A stretch of 64,000 bases of DNA from Paenibacillus lignilyticus (GCF_017942085.1 NZ_JAGKSP010000002.1:682001-746000), one strand, 5' to 3'. Counted from the stretch's first letter, positions 40,678 through 49,852 are shown. Translations and numbers: made by a program. Notes: a model not told the origin generated them from the letters alone.

Positions 40678-43425
40678 ATGTCGACTCCAAAAGCAATCAT
40701 ACATGTCATTTCGCATACCCACTGGGATCGTGAATGGTATATGCCTTACGAGGCGCATCATGCCAAATTGATTCAAACGATGGACGGTCTGCTCGAAATT
40801 ATGGATCAAGATCCGGAGTTTCTCAGCTTCTATCTCGACGGTCAGACGATCGTGCTCGAGGATTATTTGCAAGTGTATCCCGAGAAACGCGAGAAGCTCA
40901 TTGAGCTGGTCCAAGCAGGGAAGCTCTCTGCCGGCCCTTGGTATATTCTGCAGGATGAGTTTCTGACCAGCAGCGAAGCGAATATTCGCAACATGCAAAT
41001 CGGACATCGCGACGCTAAGGCGTATGGTCCCGTTTCTAAGCTTGGCTACTTCCCCGATTCCTTCGGCAACATGGGCCAGGCCGCTCAAATCCTGCAGCAG
41101 GCAGGGATTTCAACAGCCGTGTTCGGCCGCGGCGTGAAGGCCACCGGCTTCAATAACAGCGTATCGGAAGCATTGGACCTCGAATCGCCATACTCGGAGC
41201 TGCACTGGGAATCGCCGGATGGCTCGCGGGTTCTCGGCATCTTGTTCGCCAATTGGTACAACAACGGCATGGAAATCCCTGAGGAGCCGGCTGCAGCGCG
41301 CAAGTTCTGGGACAATGCCATCGCGAATGCATCTAAGTATGCATCTACGCCGCATCTGCTGCTCATGAACGGCTGCGATCACCAGCCTGCTCAGGCGAAT
41401 TTATCCGCTGCGCTTCGGACGGCGCGCGAGTTGTACCCTGACTATGAATTCATTCATTCCAATTATGATGATTACGTCGCAGCCGTGCAGTCTGCTTTGC
41501 CGGAGACGCTCAGCACGATCAATGGCGAACTTCGCGGTCAGCGTACAGATGGCTGGTACTCCCTTGTTAATACAGCCTCATCGCGTGTCTATATTAAGCA
41601 GCTCAATCAAGAGAATCAGACGATGCTGGAGAAGATCGCCGAACCTCTGGCTGCTTTCGCCCATGTGAATGGCCGCCCTTATCCACATGGACTGCTCAAT
41701 TATGCATGGAAAACGTTAATGCAAAATCACCCTCATGACAGCATCTGCGGCTGCAGCGTGGATGAGGTTTACCATGAAATGAAAACCCGCTTCGAGAAGA
41801 GCAAGGGTGTTGCAGCTGCCGTTATCGCCGACAGCTTGGCTCACTTGAGCGCACAGATCGATACGGCGAGCTTCGCTTCCATTAGCTCGGACAGTGCGCC
41901 ATTCGTTGTATACAGCACGAGTGGATACGCACAGAGCGGCGTTGTAACGGTGGAATTGGAGCTGGGCCGCCGCTACTTCAAACCGAACGAGAGCCCGATG
42001 AACAATTCGAAATATGTCTTAGAGCATACGACGGCTGAAGGCTACCTCGTGAATTATCTAGGCGAGAAACTGGCTTGCACAAGCGTGGACCTTGGCGTGC
42101 GATTCGGCTACGATTTGCCGGACGATAAGTTTAGGCAGCCGTATTTTGCCCGCGTTATTACGGTAACGTTCGAAACCGGAGCGCTGCCTGCCATGGGGTA
42201 TTCCAGCTTCGCATGGATTCCGGCGGCTCAATCGGCAGTGGCGCAGCCATCATCGCTGGTCGCTGAGGAAAACACGATGGAGAATGCCTACCTCCACGTT
42301 ACGGTCGCTGGTGACGGCAGCCTGACGATTAAGGATAAACGAACAGGCGAGACCTTTGACGGACTTGGCGTTTACGAGAATGTCGGCGATATCGGCAACG
42401 AATATATTTTCAAGCAGCCGGACGGCGACACCGCCATTACAACCAGAGGACTTGCGGCGCAAGTAACGCTTGTGGAAGACACTGCGTACCGGGCAACGTA
42501 CGAAATTACGCATACCTTCGACATTCCGGAGCAAGCCGATGAACGGCTGAAGCAGGAAATCGCAACGATGGTGAACTTCCTGGACCGGAAAGCACAGCGT
42601 TCTGAGAAACGTGTGCCGATCACGATTGTGACGCGCGTAAGTCTCAGCCGTTCCGAGGAAGGCGTCCGCGTTCACGCTGCATTCCATAATCCTGCGAAGG
42701 ATCAGCGTCTGCGCGTTCTGTTCCCATCCGGCGTTACAACGGCGAAACACTACGCCGACTCCATATTCGAGGTCGCTGAACGAGCTACCATTCCGACGGA
42801 GGAATGGGTCAATCCGAGCAACTGTCAGCATCAGAGCGCTTTCGTCGATGTGCATGAGAACGGCCGCGGTTTGACCATTGCCAATAAAGGCCTCAATGAA
42901 TATGAAGTATTGCGTGACGGCAGCGGAACGATTGCGGTGACGATCCTGCGATCGACCGGCGAGCTCGGTGATTGGGGCGTATTCCTAACGCCGGATGCGC
43001 AGTGCCTTGGCCCTAATCATGCGGAATGGATGATTCTCCCCCACGGAGGCGGGGATTCACGGTTCACCGCTTATCAGCAAGCTTACGGTTTCCAAGTGCC
43101 GATGCAGGTCAGCCAAACGGGCGTACACGAAGGATCGCTGCCCGCGCAGCAAAGCCTGCTCGAATGGAGCGCTGCAGGATCGGGCCTCGCCCTCTCCAGC
43201 GTGAAAATCAACGAAGATCGCGGCGATTTGATAGCCCGCTGGTATAATCTCTCCGGTGAGCCGGCTGAGCTGACCGTCAGCTCGCAATCGCATGGCCGGC
43301 TTTACGAGAGCACTGTGCTCGAAGACGCGAATGCCGCGGGCGCCGGTGACTTAGGGACTGACGGCTCCGCTGCCGTGCCGGTTCAAGGGTATAAGATCAT
43401 CAGCATCGGAATGAGCGCTAGGTAA
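40678..43425 (+). CDS. Alpha-mannosidase (GH38)
   Basis: This is a 915-residue cytoplasmic glycoside hydrolase family 38 enzyme. The N-terminal (beta/alpha)7 domain has the zinc-binding SHTHWDREWYMPYE and the nucleophile region YFPDSFGNMGQ. Further on are HPHDSICGCSVDEVYHEM and a long beta-sandwich C-terminal half ending YKIISIGM. It resembles bacterial MngB-type enzymes, which release mannose from mannosyl-glycerate or small mannosides. I start at ATG 40678, after AAAAGAGG; earlier in-frame ATGs at 40627 and 40654 lack good sites. It is probably in one operon with the regulator before it. Confidence 0.93.
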   Translation: MSTPKAIIHVISHTHWDREWYMPYEAHHAKLIQTMDGLLEIMDQDPEFLSFYLDGQTIVLEDYLQVYPEKREKLIELVQAGKLSAGPWYILQDEFLTSSEANIRNMQIGHRDAKAYGPVSKLGYFPDSFGNMGQAAQILQQAGISTAVFGRGVKATGFNNSVSEALDLESPYSELHWESPDGSRVLGILFANWYNNGMEIPEEPAAARKFWDNAIANASKYASTPHLLLMNGCDHQPAQANLSAALRTARELYPDYEFIHSNYDDYVAAVQSALPETLSTINGELRGQRTDGWYSLVNTASSRVYIKQLNQENQTMLEKIAEPLAAFAHVNGRPYPHGLLNYAWKTLMQNHPHDSICGCSVDEVYHEMKTRFEKSKGVAAAVIADSLAHLSAQIDTASFASISSDSAPFVVYSTSGYAQSGVVTVELELGRRYFKPNESPMNNSKYVLEHTTAEGYLVNYLGEKLACTSVDLGVRFGYDLPDDKFRQPYFARVITVTFETGALPAMGYSSFAWIPAAQSAVAQPSSLVAEENTMENAYLHVTVAGDGSLTIKDKRTGETFDGLGVYENVGDIGNEYIFKQPDGDTAITTRGLAAQVTLVEDTAYRATYEITHTFDIPEQADERLKQEIATMVNFLDRKAQRSEKRVPITIVTRVSLSRSEEGVRVHAAFHNPAKDQRLRVLFPSGVTTAKHYADSIFEVAERATIPTEEWVNPSNCQHQSAFVDVHENGRGLTIANKGLNEYEVLRDGSGTIAVTILRSTGELGDWGVFLTPDAQCLGPNHAEWMILPHGGGDSRFTAYQQAYGFQVPMQVSQTGVHEGSLPAQQSLLEWSAAGSGLALSSVKINEDRGDLIARWYNLSGEPAELTVSSQSHGRLYESTVLEDANAAGAGDLGTDGSAAVPVQGYKIISIGMSAR

Positions 43426-43441
43426 TAGCATGTGAAACTGG

Positions 43442-43482
43442 AAAAGGCAGTCTGGGATGCAAGCATCCTAAACTGCCTTTTT
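43442..43482 (+). terminator. Terminator of the alpha-mannosidase gene
   Basis: AAGGCAGT and ACTGCCTT enclose a loop that itself holds GGATGC/GCATCC, followed by TTTTTG. It lies 17 bases after the stop. Confidence 0.85.
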
Positions 43483-43520
43483 GTTGTGGCGATATTAACC
43501 GAGTTTGGGGTGTCCCAAAT

Positions 43521-43706
43521 TCTAACGAATCGTAGAGACCATTGGGCCGAATTTGGGCTCTACGAAATTCTAACGAATCGTAGAGACCTTATCTGTAGTA
43601 AATCCGCTCCAAAATCCAAGTAAACCGCTAAATAAGACCGCTACGATTCGTTAGACTATTTTCAGCGGTATTTTGGGGCAAATAAGCCTTGTACGATTCG
43701 TTAGAG
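43521..43706. repeat. 186-bp palindromic intergenic repeat element, copy 2
   Basis: TCTAACGAATCGTAG occurs at 43521-43535 and 43569-43583. Inverted copies lie at 43641-43655 (CTACGATTCGTTAGA) and 43691-43705. AAATAAGACC precedes the first inverted copy. The order, spacing and length mirror the element at 2407-2594, 41 kb away. It is non-coding. Confidence 0.8.
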
Positions 43707-43730
43707 CAAAAAAAAGAGGCCCATGATTGC

Positions 43731-44090
43731 GACTCTCGGCGGCCGGGACGGGAGATTCAGGGTTAGTTTGGACGCTGACATGTCGGTTTCCGTACTCTCA
43801 GCTTCTTTTTCCGTTGGTTTTAGCCTTGAGAGTTCCATTTGGCGACTCTCGGCTGCCGGACGGGAGATTCGGGGTTAGTTTGGACGCTGAGAGGTCGGTT
43901 TCCGGACTCTCAGCTTCTTTTTCGGTTGGTTTTGGCACTGAGAGTTCCATTTGGCGACTCTCAGCTGCCGGGACGGGAGATTCAGGGTTAGTTTGAACGC
44001 TGAGAGGTCGGTTTCCGGACTCTCAGCTTCTTCGATCCGTTGGTTTTGCCCCCGAGAGTTCCACTTGGCGACTCTCAGCTGCCGGACGCA
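43731..44090. repeat. 113-bp-period tandem array of CTGAGAG/CTCTCAG hairpins, locus 2
   Basis: Units starting GACTCTCGGC or GACTCTCAGC begin at 43731, 43844, 43955 and 44070 (steps 113, 111 and 115). Each contains GGGAGATTCAGGGTTAGTTT, an inner CTCTCAGCTTCTT and a GAGAGTTCCATTTGGC end. About 3.2 copies are present. It lies between two terminators and has no protein-like frame with a start site. Confidence 0.85.
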
Positions 44091-44093
44091 AAC

Positions 44094-44130
44094 AAAAAAA
44101 GAAGCCGATGATTGCTCATCCGCCTCTTTC
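44094..44130 (-). terminator. Terminator of ppaC
   Basis: On the minus strand AAAGAGGCGGATGA pairs, with one or two mismatches, with TCATCGGCTTCTTT and is followed by TTTTG. The ppaC stop lies about 25 bases upstream. Confidence 0.75.
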
Positions 44131-44153
44131 CTATGTCCTAGTTCATCTATATC

Positions 44154-45086
44154 CTACAGTTTGCTAAGTGTTTCAGTCAGCACAGGAACGATTTGCGATT
44201 TGCGGGAAACTACGCCCTTCAGAACCGCTTTGTTGTCGTCAAGCTTCACGTTGTACGCTTGCTCAACCGCTGCCGCTTGTTTACCGAGCGCCAGCGCAAC
44301 GGAATCGTTGTTCAAGATGTCAGTTACGACGAATACGAACAGATCAAGGCCTTTGTCAGCGATGATCGTGTTCAGCGCCGCTTCCACTTCTGCTTGGCGG
44401 GAAAGGACATCATTGACGTCAACCGCGTTTACTTGCGCGATTTCCACTTTGTAGCTGCCCATTGCGAATTCTTTCGCATCCAGCGAAATCAATTGCGCGA
44501 TTGTTTTGTCGCTGAGATCAGCGCCGGCTTTAAGCATTTCAAGGCCGTACGTTTCAGGCGTTACGCCTGCGATTGCTGCCAGCTCGCGAGCGGCTGCAAC
44601 GTCTTCCGGCGTGCAAGTCGGCGATTTGAACAGCAAGGAATCAGAGATGATTGCCGAAAGCATCAAGCCTGCAATGCCGCTTTCAATCGCGATGCCGTTT
44701 TCTTTGTACATTTTATTAAGGATGGTCGCCGTGCAGCCTACAGGCTCGCAGCGGTAGTAGAGCGGGTGTGCTGTCTCGAAATTAGCGATACGGTGGTGGT
44801 CGATAACTTCAAGGACGCGCACTTTATCGATGTCGCTAGCGCTTTGCTGACGCTCATTGTGGTCAACAAGAATAACGTTGCTTGTTTCGTTCGAAACGGT
44901 CTCAACCAAACGAGGCGCAGCCGCTTTAAATTGATTCAGCGCGTATTGCGTTTCGCCGTTCACTTCGCCAAGACGAACCGCTTCAACCTCTTGGCCAAGC
45001 TTTGTTTTCAAGTCTGCATAAGCAATTGCCGAACAGATTGTGTCCGTGTCCGGGTTTTTGTGTCCGAAAATCAATGTTTTTGACAT
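44154..45086 (-). CDS. ppaC: Manganese-dependent inorganic pyrophosphatase
   Basis: This 310-residue family II pyrophosphatase of the DHH superfamily splits PPi to two phosphates. Motifs are [17 protein letters not shown] (Mn ligands His, Asp, Asp), [19 protein letters not shown] (DHH), and near the C-terminus [12 protein letters not shown] (the Ser-Arg-Lys phosphate site). Length agrees with B. subtilis PpaC. I start at the second ATG (45086), which has GGAG seven bases before it; the first ATG is too close. Confidence 0.95.
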   Translation of the reverse strand: MSKTLIFGHKNPDTDTICSAIAYADLKTKLGQEVEAVRLGEVNGETQYALNQFKAAAPRLVETVSNETSNVILVDHNERQQSASDIDKVRVLEVIDHHRIANFETAHPLYYRCEPVGCTATILNKMYKENGIAIESGIAGLMLSAIISDSLLFKSPTCTPEDVAAARELAAIAGVTPETYGLEMLKAGADLSDKTIAQLISLDAKEFAMGSYKVEIAQVNAVDVNDVLSRQAEVEAALNTIIADKGLDLFVFVVTDILNNDSVALALGKQAAAVEQAYNVKLDDNKAVLKGVVSRKSQIVPVLTETLSKL

Positions 45087-45220
45087 CTTCATACTCCTTA
45101 TTCGCTGTTTATTGGGTGCTGGCGACCATAAGAACGCCGGTAAGAATAAATCCCTAATCGGTATTATACCGTTTATTGCCGTGAATTCCTATTCCATTAC
45201 AGGCAAATTCATAAACAGTT

Positions 45221-45745
45221 CTATATTTCGTCAAAAAGTTCAGGTGCTTTGTCCGCCCGAAGACGCTTATCCACCAATTCGAAGAGCGCATCGCAGAACA
45301 AATCCGTCTCGTTCTCCCGCAGTGTTCCCAGAACCGGAATGGTCAAGGTGAGCTCGCCCCACTGCTGCTTGAAATAAGCTTTGCGAATGGCATTCCCTCC
45401 ATCCCGTTTCATCGGATTGTACGTCCACCGCAGATGCGACGGCTTCCCTTCGCGATCGTACGCGAGCTTCTGAATCTCGGCATGCGTAGTCGATTTATCC
45501 CCTGCATATATGACCATATAATAGTTGTCGTTCCGATGCCAATCGATAAACAGCACATATAGCGCGCCGCCGATCGTTCGGGCAATATGATACGCATTCA
45601 CAAGCGGTTTGCCGTTCGACCATTGATGGAAACTCGATAGCGGCAATCCGTCCGTACTGATGCGTGTTACGTCGTAAGCGCCGACCGGCCCAATGCTTGA
45701 TCGCTCGATCCATTCCGCGAGCACGGCTGCTTCCTGTTTCTCCAC
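45221..45745 (-). CDS. Conserved-looking protein of unknown function
   Basis: I do not recognise this protein of about 174 residues. It is soluble, mixed alpha/beta, with no signal peptide. Notable stretches are WIERSSIGPVGAYDVTRIST, LYVLFIDWHRNDNYYMVIY and SHLRWTYNPMKRDGGNAIR. The start is unclear: AAGGAG lies nine bases before GTG 45745 and directly abuts ATG 45754, and ATG 45766 has no site. It is upstream of ppaC on the same strand, with a 134-nt gap, and divergent from an AraC-type regulator gene that begins 94 bp away. Confidence 0.65.
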   Translation of the reverse strand: MEKQEAAVLAEWIERSSIGPVGAYDVTRISTDGLPLSSFHQWSNGKPLVNAYHIARTIGGALYVLFIDWHRNDNYYMVIYAGDKSTTHAEIQKLAYDREGKPSHLRWTYNPMKRDGGNAIRKAYFKQQWGELTLTIPVLGTLRENETDLFCDALFELVDKRLRADKAPELFDEI

Positions 45746-45839
45746 CTCTATCATCTCCTTTTGCATGCAGCATTCTGCACGATCGCGATATAATGAGGAT
45801 AACCTATCATTGGCTAGTCCGAAAGGAAGAAATTGGGGC

Positions 45840-46694
45840 ATGATGAATTCGTTCGAAATTGTCGGCACGCCAAGCGAATTTGCGCGGAGCCATCTGTTCT
45901 TTGGATTAATTGGCGGATATGATGCACCGCGGAAGGACTTCCTCTACACGCGCGACTATTATCCGGCTTATGAAATTCTGTTTATTACAAAAGGCAAAGG
46001 CGCATTCAAGCATGCCAACCAGTGGATCGAAATTGTTGAAGGCGACTGCGTTGTGCATGACATGCGGATGCCTCATGCTTATAAGACGGAAGCGAAGGAT
46101 GCTTTCGAAATGTACTATTTGGTATTCGACAGCATCGACATGGAGCACTTCTGGCCGAAGCTGTTCGGCGAACCTTCCTATTCCATCGTGCAAAATCTTC
46201 CGGCCGTCAATGAAATCCGCAGTCTGCTGGAACAGATCGCGGAGCTCATGAGCGAGCAGCATCCTGCCTATGAGATGCCTCTGTCTGCGCATATCTATCA
46301 GCTGCTGATGGAGATTTTCCGGAAGCAGCGAGACTTAGGCGGCTCTTGGCTGACCAGCCAAGGCACCGAACCGGAGCCTCTGCAGCGTGCGCGGGCGTAT
46401 ATGGATGCGAACTATCTGGAGGTCGAGGAAGTCTCGCAGCTGGCACAAATCGCCAACCTCAGCCTGTATCATTTTATCCGTCAATTTAAGAAGCAATACG
46501 GCGTCACGCCGAAGGAATACGTGCTGCTCAAGAAGGTACATCACGCGAAGCGGTTGCTTATCAGCACCTCTCTCTCGATCGGAGAGGTTAGCATGCAAAG
46601 CGGATTTGCCAGCTATAACGCCTTTCTGCATGCTTTTCTGAAAGTGCAGCATGATTCGCCGCGTGATTTCCGCCGAAGCCTGCGCCGTCTCTAA
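45840..46694 (+). CDS. AraC-family regulator with cupin sensor domain
   Basis: This 284-residue regulator has an N-terminal cupin-like domain at about residues 30-110 (YEILFITKGKGAFKHANQW, VVHDMRMPHAYKTE) and a C-terminal AraC double helix-turn-helix (VSQLAQIANLSLYHFIRQFK, IGEVSMQSGFASYNAFLHAF). AAAGGAAG lies upstream of ATG 45840. It is followed at 130 nt by a PhyH-Dabb-PhyH run on the same strand and probably controls it. An inverted GTAAAC/GTTTAC pair at 46778-46805 lies before the first PhyH gene and could be its target or a weak cre site. Confidence 0.9.
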   Translation: MMNSFEIVGTPSEFARSHLFFGLIGGYDAPRKDFLYTRDYYPAYEILFITKGKGAFKHANQWIEIVEGDCVVHDMRMPHAYKTEAKDAFEMYYLVFDSIDMEHFWPKLFGEPSYSIVQNLPAVNEIRSLLEQIAELMSEQHPAYEMPLSAHIYQLLMEIFRKQRDLGGSWLTSQGTEPEPLQRARAYMDANYLEVEEVSQLAQIANLSLYHFIRQFKKQYGVTPKEYVLLKKVHHAKRLLISTSLSIGEVSMQSGFASYNAFLHAFLKVQHDSPRDFRRSLRRL

Positions 46695-46824
46695 TAACTC
46701 CGGCCTCTCTTCTTACAAACAGCAATTTATTGAGTGTATTCGGCAATTCGCTAGCTTCAATCTCTTCTTCCTTTATCGTAAACTAAAGTCAAATAAAGCG
46801 TTTACTAACTAGGAGGGTCTAAGA

Positions 46825-47637
46825 ATGAGCCTATACGGATTAACGAGCGAACAGCAATTGATGTGGGATCGTGACGGTTTTCTGGTGATTGAGGATTTTC
46901 TGAGCAGCCAAGAGGTCGCTTCCATTAACGAAGACATGGATCAGGCCTTCCATGAATTCGAAGTCAACAATCGCGTCAACCCGGCTACCGGCCAACTGAA
47001 CCATGTGAAGCAGATTTGCGGCATTATCGAGTATGGCGAGACCTTCGCCGGGCTCATGGAGCATAAGCGCATGATGAATATTTTGCGGGATATGATCGGC
47101 AATCAGTTCGTCATGATCGATAACGACGCCTTACTCAAACCACCTGGCAAAATCTCGCACACCAACTGGCACCGTGACACGACTACGCGGATCTTCTTTG
47201 GCGACAAGCAAGCCCCATTCATGGTTAAGGTGTTCTACTTCCTCTCCGATGTGCCGTACGACGGCGGTTGCCTCGCGTTCTTGCCGGGCAGCATTCACAT
47301 GAAGGATGAAGATTTGCCTAAAGTGGAGAAGCAAGAGGAGCTGCCCGGCCATGTCCGAATGAACGTGAAGGCCGGTACGGCTGTAATCTTCAATGGCTAT
47401 ACGTACCACTCGGCGCTGAACAATTTCTCTGATGTCACTCGCCGCTCACTCATTTATAACTACGCCCAATCCTGCCTTCGCACATGGCCGGGTTACGAGC
47501 CTTCCGAAGAGCTCAAAGCCGGTGCAACCTCGAATATGCGCAAGATGCTGCTCGGCGTAACGCCGTGGATGACCGATGCGAAAGCCTTCGAAGAAGAAGA
47601 TGCCGCAGCGTCCGGCAGCAAAATGATGATGGGTTAA
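46825..47637 (+). CDS. Phytanoyl-CoA dioxygenase (PhyH) family protein
   Basis: This 270-residue Fe(II)/2-oxoglutarate dioxygenase begins YGLTSEQQLMWDRDGFLVIE. Iron ligands are in HTNWHRDTTTR (HxD) and TYHSALNN (distal His), with TRRSLIYNY giving the 2-oxoglutarate Arg. The C-terminus is acidic and Ala-rich. AGGAGGG precedes the ATG at a good distance. It follows an AraC regulator gene and has its own terminator. The substrate is unknown; Dabb and PhyH neighbours point to breakdown of a small organic compound. Confidence 0.9.
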   Translation: MSLYGLTSEQQLMWDRDGFLVIEDFLSSQEVASINEDMDQAFHEFEVNNRVNPATGQLNHVKQICGIIEYGETFAGLMEHKRMMNILRDMIGNQFVMIDNDALLKPPGKISHTNWHRDTTTRIFFGDKQAPFMVKVFYFLSDVPYDGGCLAFLPGSIHMKDEDLPKVEKQEELPGHVRMNVKAGTAVIFNGYTYHSALNNFSDVTRRSLIYNYAQSCLRTWPGYEPSEELKAGATSNMRKMLLGVTPWMTDAKAFEEEDAAASGSKMMMG

Positions 47638-47642
47638 CAAGC

Positions 47643-47672
47643 AAGGGTGCCGGGTTGCCGGTACCCTTTTAT
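47643..47672 (+). terminator. Terminator after the PhyH gene
   Basis: AAGGGTGCCGG pairs with CCGGTACCCTT around a four-base loop, followed by TTATTTTG. Confidence 0.85.
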
Positions 47673-47799
47673 TTTGCGCTCGCACATTTAACTTTCTGAC
47701 TACGTTTCCATTATCACGAATGATTCTGCTATAATTTTGTATTGGACAATCATCGACGAAACACTTGCTATACATTCAACTATTAAAGGAGCGAACCCC

Positions 47800-48099
47800 A
47801 TGTTTGAGCATATCGTTATTTTCAAAATGAACGCCACCGTCACGCCCGAGAAGGAACAAGAGCTGGTAAACAGCCTGCTTGCGTTCAAAGGCGCTATTCC
47901 GGGCATCGTTGAACTCACTGCGGGACAAAACATTACGGAAGAAACGGGCAATATCCACGGTTACTCCCTTGGACTTCGCGTGACCTTCGAGAACCGCGAT
48001 GCGTTGCGCGCTTACGGCCCGCATCCTGTTCACCAAGCGTTCGTGAAATCGCTCGATGGTCTGCTTGAAAGTGTAGTCGTCGTCGACTATCACATCTAA
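47800..48099 (+). CDS. Dabb (stress-responsive alpha/beta barrel) domain protein
   Basis: This 99-residue single-domain protein starts MFEHIVIFKMNATVTPEKEQ and ends LLESVVVVDYHI, with GPHPVHQAFVKSLDG as the typical Dabb helix. AAAGGAG precedes the ATG. It sits between two PhyH dioxygenase genes, separated from the first by a terminator and from the second by 96 nt. It may help in the same conversion; the exact reaction is not known for this family. Confidence 0.88.
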   Translation: MFEHIVIFKMNATVTPEKEQELVNSLLAFKGAIPGIVELTAGQNITEETGNIHGYSLGLRVTFENRDALRAYGPHPVHQAFVKSLDGLLESVVVVDYHI

Positions 48100-48195
48100 A
48101 TATCAATTTCAGATATATATCTGATAATGTCAGCCATTGTCGCCGCCTCTCCTTCGCAGTAAGCTTGAGCTAATCAATGCGAGAGGATGAGAGCG

Positions 48196-48936
48196 ATGAA
48201 CAAAGTAGTCCCGCGCCTAACAACGCCGATTACACAAGCCCAAATAGATCAATTCAATGAAGAGGGCTTCTTGCTGATTAAGAACGGCTGCTCAGCCGAC
48301 CTAATCGATGCCTTTAACGGACATATTTACGATTTGCGCGACGAGAAGCCGATGCCGGAGTGGGCCGCATGCGAAGAGAGCAAGAAATATTCCATTCGCT
48401 TGTTTAACCCGCACCTTCATGATGGATTCGCGCGACAAATGATGAAGCTGCCGCTCGTACGCGGAACGCTTGCTCAGCTCATGGGCCGTGAAGCCGTGTG
48501 CGTGCAGAGCATGTTTTTCTACAAAGAGCCCGGTTCCCCCGGGCAAGCGGCGCATCAGGATTTCTACTACATTAAGAACGATCCGATGACGATGATTGCC
48601 GCTTGGATCGCGATGGAGGAGAGCGTTGACGAAGAGAATGGCTGTCTCTGGGTCATTCCGAAGTCTCACCGCCTTGGCCTCCTGCCGCATGGCGCCGTTA
48701 AGAATCTTGACGAGCATGAACCTTGGACGGATGAAACGGAAGGCATTGATTTGAAGCAGCAGGTACCGGTCGTTATGGAGAAAGGCGACATCCTGTTCTT
48801 CCATGAGCTGCTCATTCATTCTTCCACTCGCAATCGGAGCACAGACCGCTGGCGCCGTTCTTATGTATGCCACTATATCCGCGAGGATGCGACGACTTCA
48901 CGCAGCGATCTGCAGAAGAAGTTTCCGCTCTATTAA
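48196..48936 (+). CDS. Phytanoyl-CoA dioxygenase (PhyH) family protein
   Basis: This 246-residue Fe(II)/2-oxoglutarate dioxygenase has QAAHQDFYYIKNDP carrying the HxD pair, ELLIHSSTRNRS the distal His and RWRRSYVCHY the Arg for 2-oxoglutarate. GCLWVIPKSHRLGLLPHG is a well-conserved PhyH segment. ATG 48196 has GAGAGG nine bases upstream; an ATG three codons earlier is too close to it. It ends in a strong terminator and closes the AraC-PhyH-Dabb-PhyH group. Confidence 0.9.
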   Translation: MNKVVPRLTTPITQAQIDQFNEEGFLLIKNGCSADLIDAFNGHIYDLRDEKPMPEWAACEESKKYSIRLFNPHLHDGFARQMMKLPLVRGTLAQLMGREAVCVQSMFFYKEPGSPGQAAHQDFYYIKNDPMTMIAAWIAMEESVDEENGCLWVIPKSHRLGLLPHGAVKNLDEHEPWTDETEGIDLKQQVPVVMEKGDILFFHELLIHSSTRNRSTDRWRRSYVCHYIREDATTSRSDLQKKFPLY

Positions 48937-48939
48937 GAC

Positions 48940-48972
48940 AGAAAGCCCGGCTGTGGATGCCGGGCTTTCTCT
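48940..48972 (+). terminator. Terminator of the second PhyH gene
   Basis: AGAAAGCCCGG pairs with CCGGGCTTTCT around a nine-base loop, followed by CTATTTT. Confidence 0.9.
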
Positions 48973-49064
48973 ATTTTCCAGCAAAACACAGGTTATTTCT
49001 CTCTTTAGATGCTGGTATGCTGGAATGGTGGCCTATACATAAACAGGGATGGAGGACATTCAGG

Positions 49065-49742
49065 ATGAGAAAGAAAACCAAACTGGCGGCCATAAGCTTT
49101 ATGCTATTGTCAGGTACCGTGCAAGCGACGGCCTTCGCAGGACAAACTCATGCAAGCGCTGTCACTTATTCGATTGGTGCTTCGAGCAGCGTTGTGACGA
49201 CTTTGCAGACGGATTTGAAGAAGCTGGGCTATTTCAACTATCCTACTGCAACCGGTTATTATGGTACTGTTACTCGCGATGCCGTCATCGCTTTTCAAAG
49301 CAGCTACGGACTAATCGCCGACGGCATTACCGGCCCGTTAACGCTTGACGCCGTTAGTCGTGCGATCTTGAAGCAAAAGCTTATCGCAGATACGTCCTCT
49401 TACCTCGGCATTCCTTATGCGTGGGGCGGAACGAGTCCGGCAAGCGGCTTTGACTGCTCCGGTTTTATCTATTATATGTTCACGAAATTCGGTGTTTCGC
49501 AGACGCGGACAACCTCCTCGAACCTATTTACCCAAGGCTACGCCGTGAACAAATCGATGCTGCAGCCGGGAGATCTTGTTTTCTTCCATAATAGTCCGTC
49601 CACAGGGGTAGTGGATCATGTCGGCTTCTACCTGGGAGGCGGTTCGTTTATTTCGGCATTGTCCTCGAAGGGAATCTACGTTCAGCAGTTGGACAACTCC
49701 TACTGGGGGCCGCGCTACGCAGGTGCAAGACGAGTTTATTAG
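49065..49742 (+). CDS. NlpC/P60 cell-wall peptidase with peptidoglycan-binding domain
   Basis: This 225-residue secreted peptidase has a signal peptide up to about residue 32 (LSGTVQATAFAGQTHASA). A PG_binding_1 domain follows (about 38-95: SSSVVTTLQTDLKKLGYFNY, DAVIAFQSSYGLIADGITGP). The C-terminal NlpC/P60 domain has catalytic Cys in ASGFDCSGFIYYMF and His in VVDHVGFYLGGG. It should cut stem-peptide bonds such as gamma-D-Glu-diaminopimelate in the wall. GGAGG lies nine bases before ATG 49065. It is a single gene between two terminators. Confidence 0.93.
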   Translation: MRKKTKLAAISFMLLSGTVQATAFAGQTHASAVTYSIGASSSVVTTLQTDLKKLGYFNYPTATGYYGTVTRDAVIAFQSSYGLIADGITGPLTLDAVSRAILKQKLIADTSSYLGIPYAWGGTSPASGFDCSGFIYYMFTKFGVSQTRTTSSNLFTQGYAVNKSMLQPGDLVFFHNSPSTGVVDHVGFYLGGGSFISALSSKGIYVQQLDNSYWGPRYAGARRVY

Positions 49743-49751
49743 TGGGATAGA

Positions 49752-49788
49752 GACAGCTCGGCGGCCGCGTCGGGCTGTTCTTTTTTTG
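49752..49788 (+). terminator. Terminator of the NlpC/P60 gene
   Basis: ACAGCTCGGCG and CGTCGGGCTGT can pair with a few mismatches around GCCG, followed by TCTTTTTTT. Confidence 0.75.
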
Positions 49789-49852
49789 GGCTGCGTCATG
49801 TTCCTGTTTTGCAATTCGGGAGCTATAATGAAAGGAAGGAGGAACGATTGGT

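Noticed and set aside
43731..43996. Open frame with repeats such as RLSAAGTGDSGLVW over the 113-bp array
   Set aside because: It results from the tandem repeat, has no ribosome binding site, and the period of 113 is not a multiple of three, so the frame is not kept between units.
46793..46806. Catabolite-responsive element ATAAAGCGTTTACT before the first PhyH gene of the AraC group
   Set aside because: It fits the CcpA consensus in most positions but lacks the outer TG/CA pair; an inverted GTAAAC/GTTTAC pair overlaps it, so AraC binding is as likely. Too weak to list as a feature.
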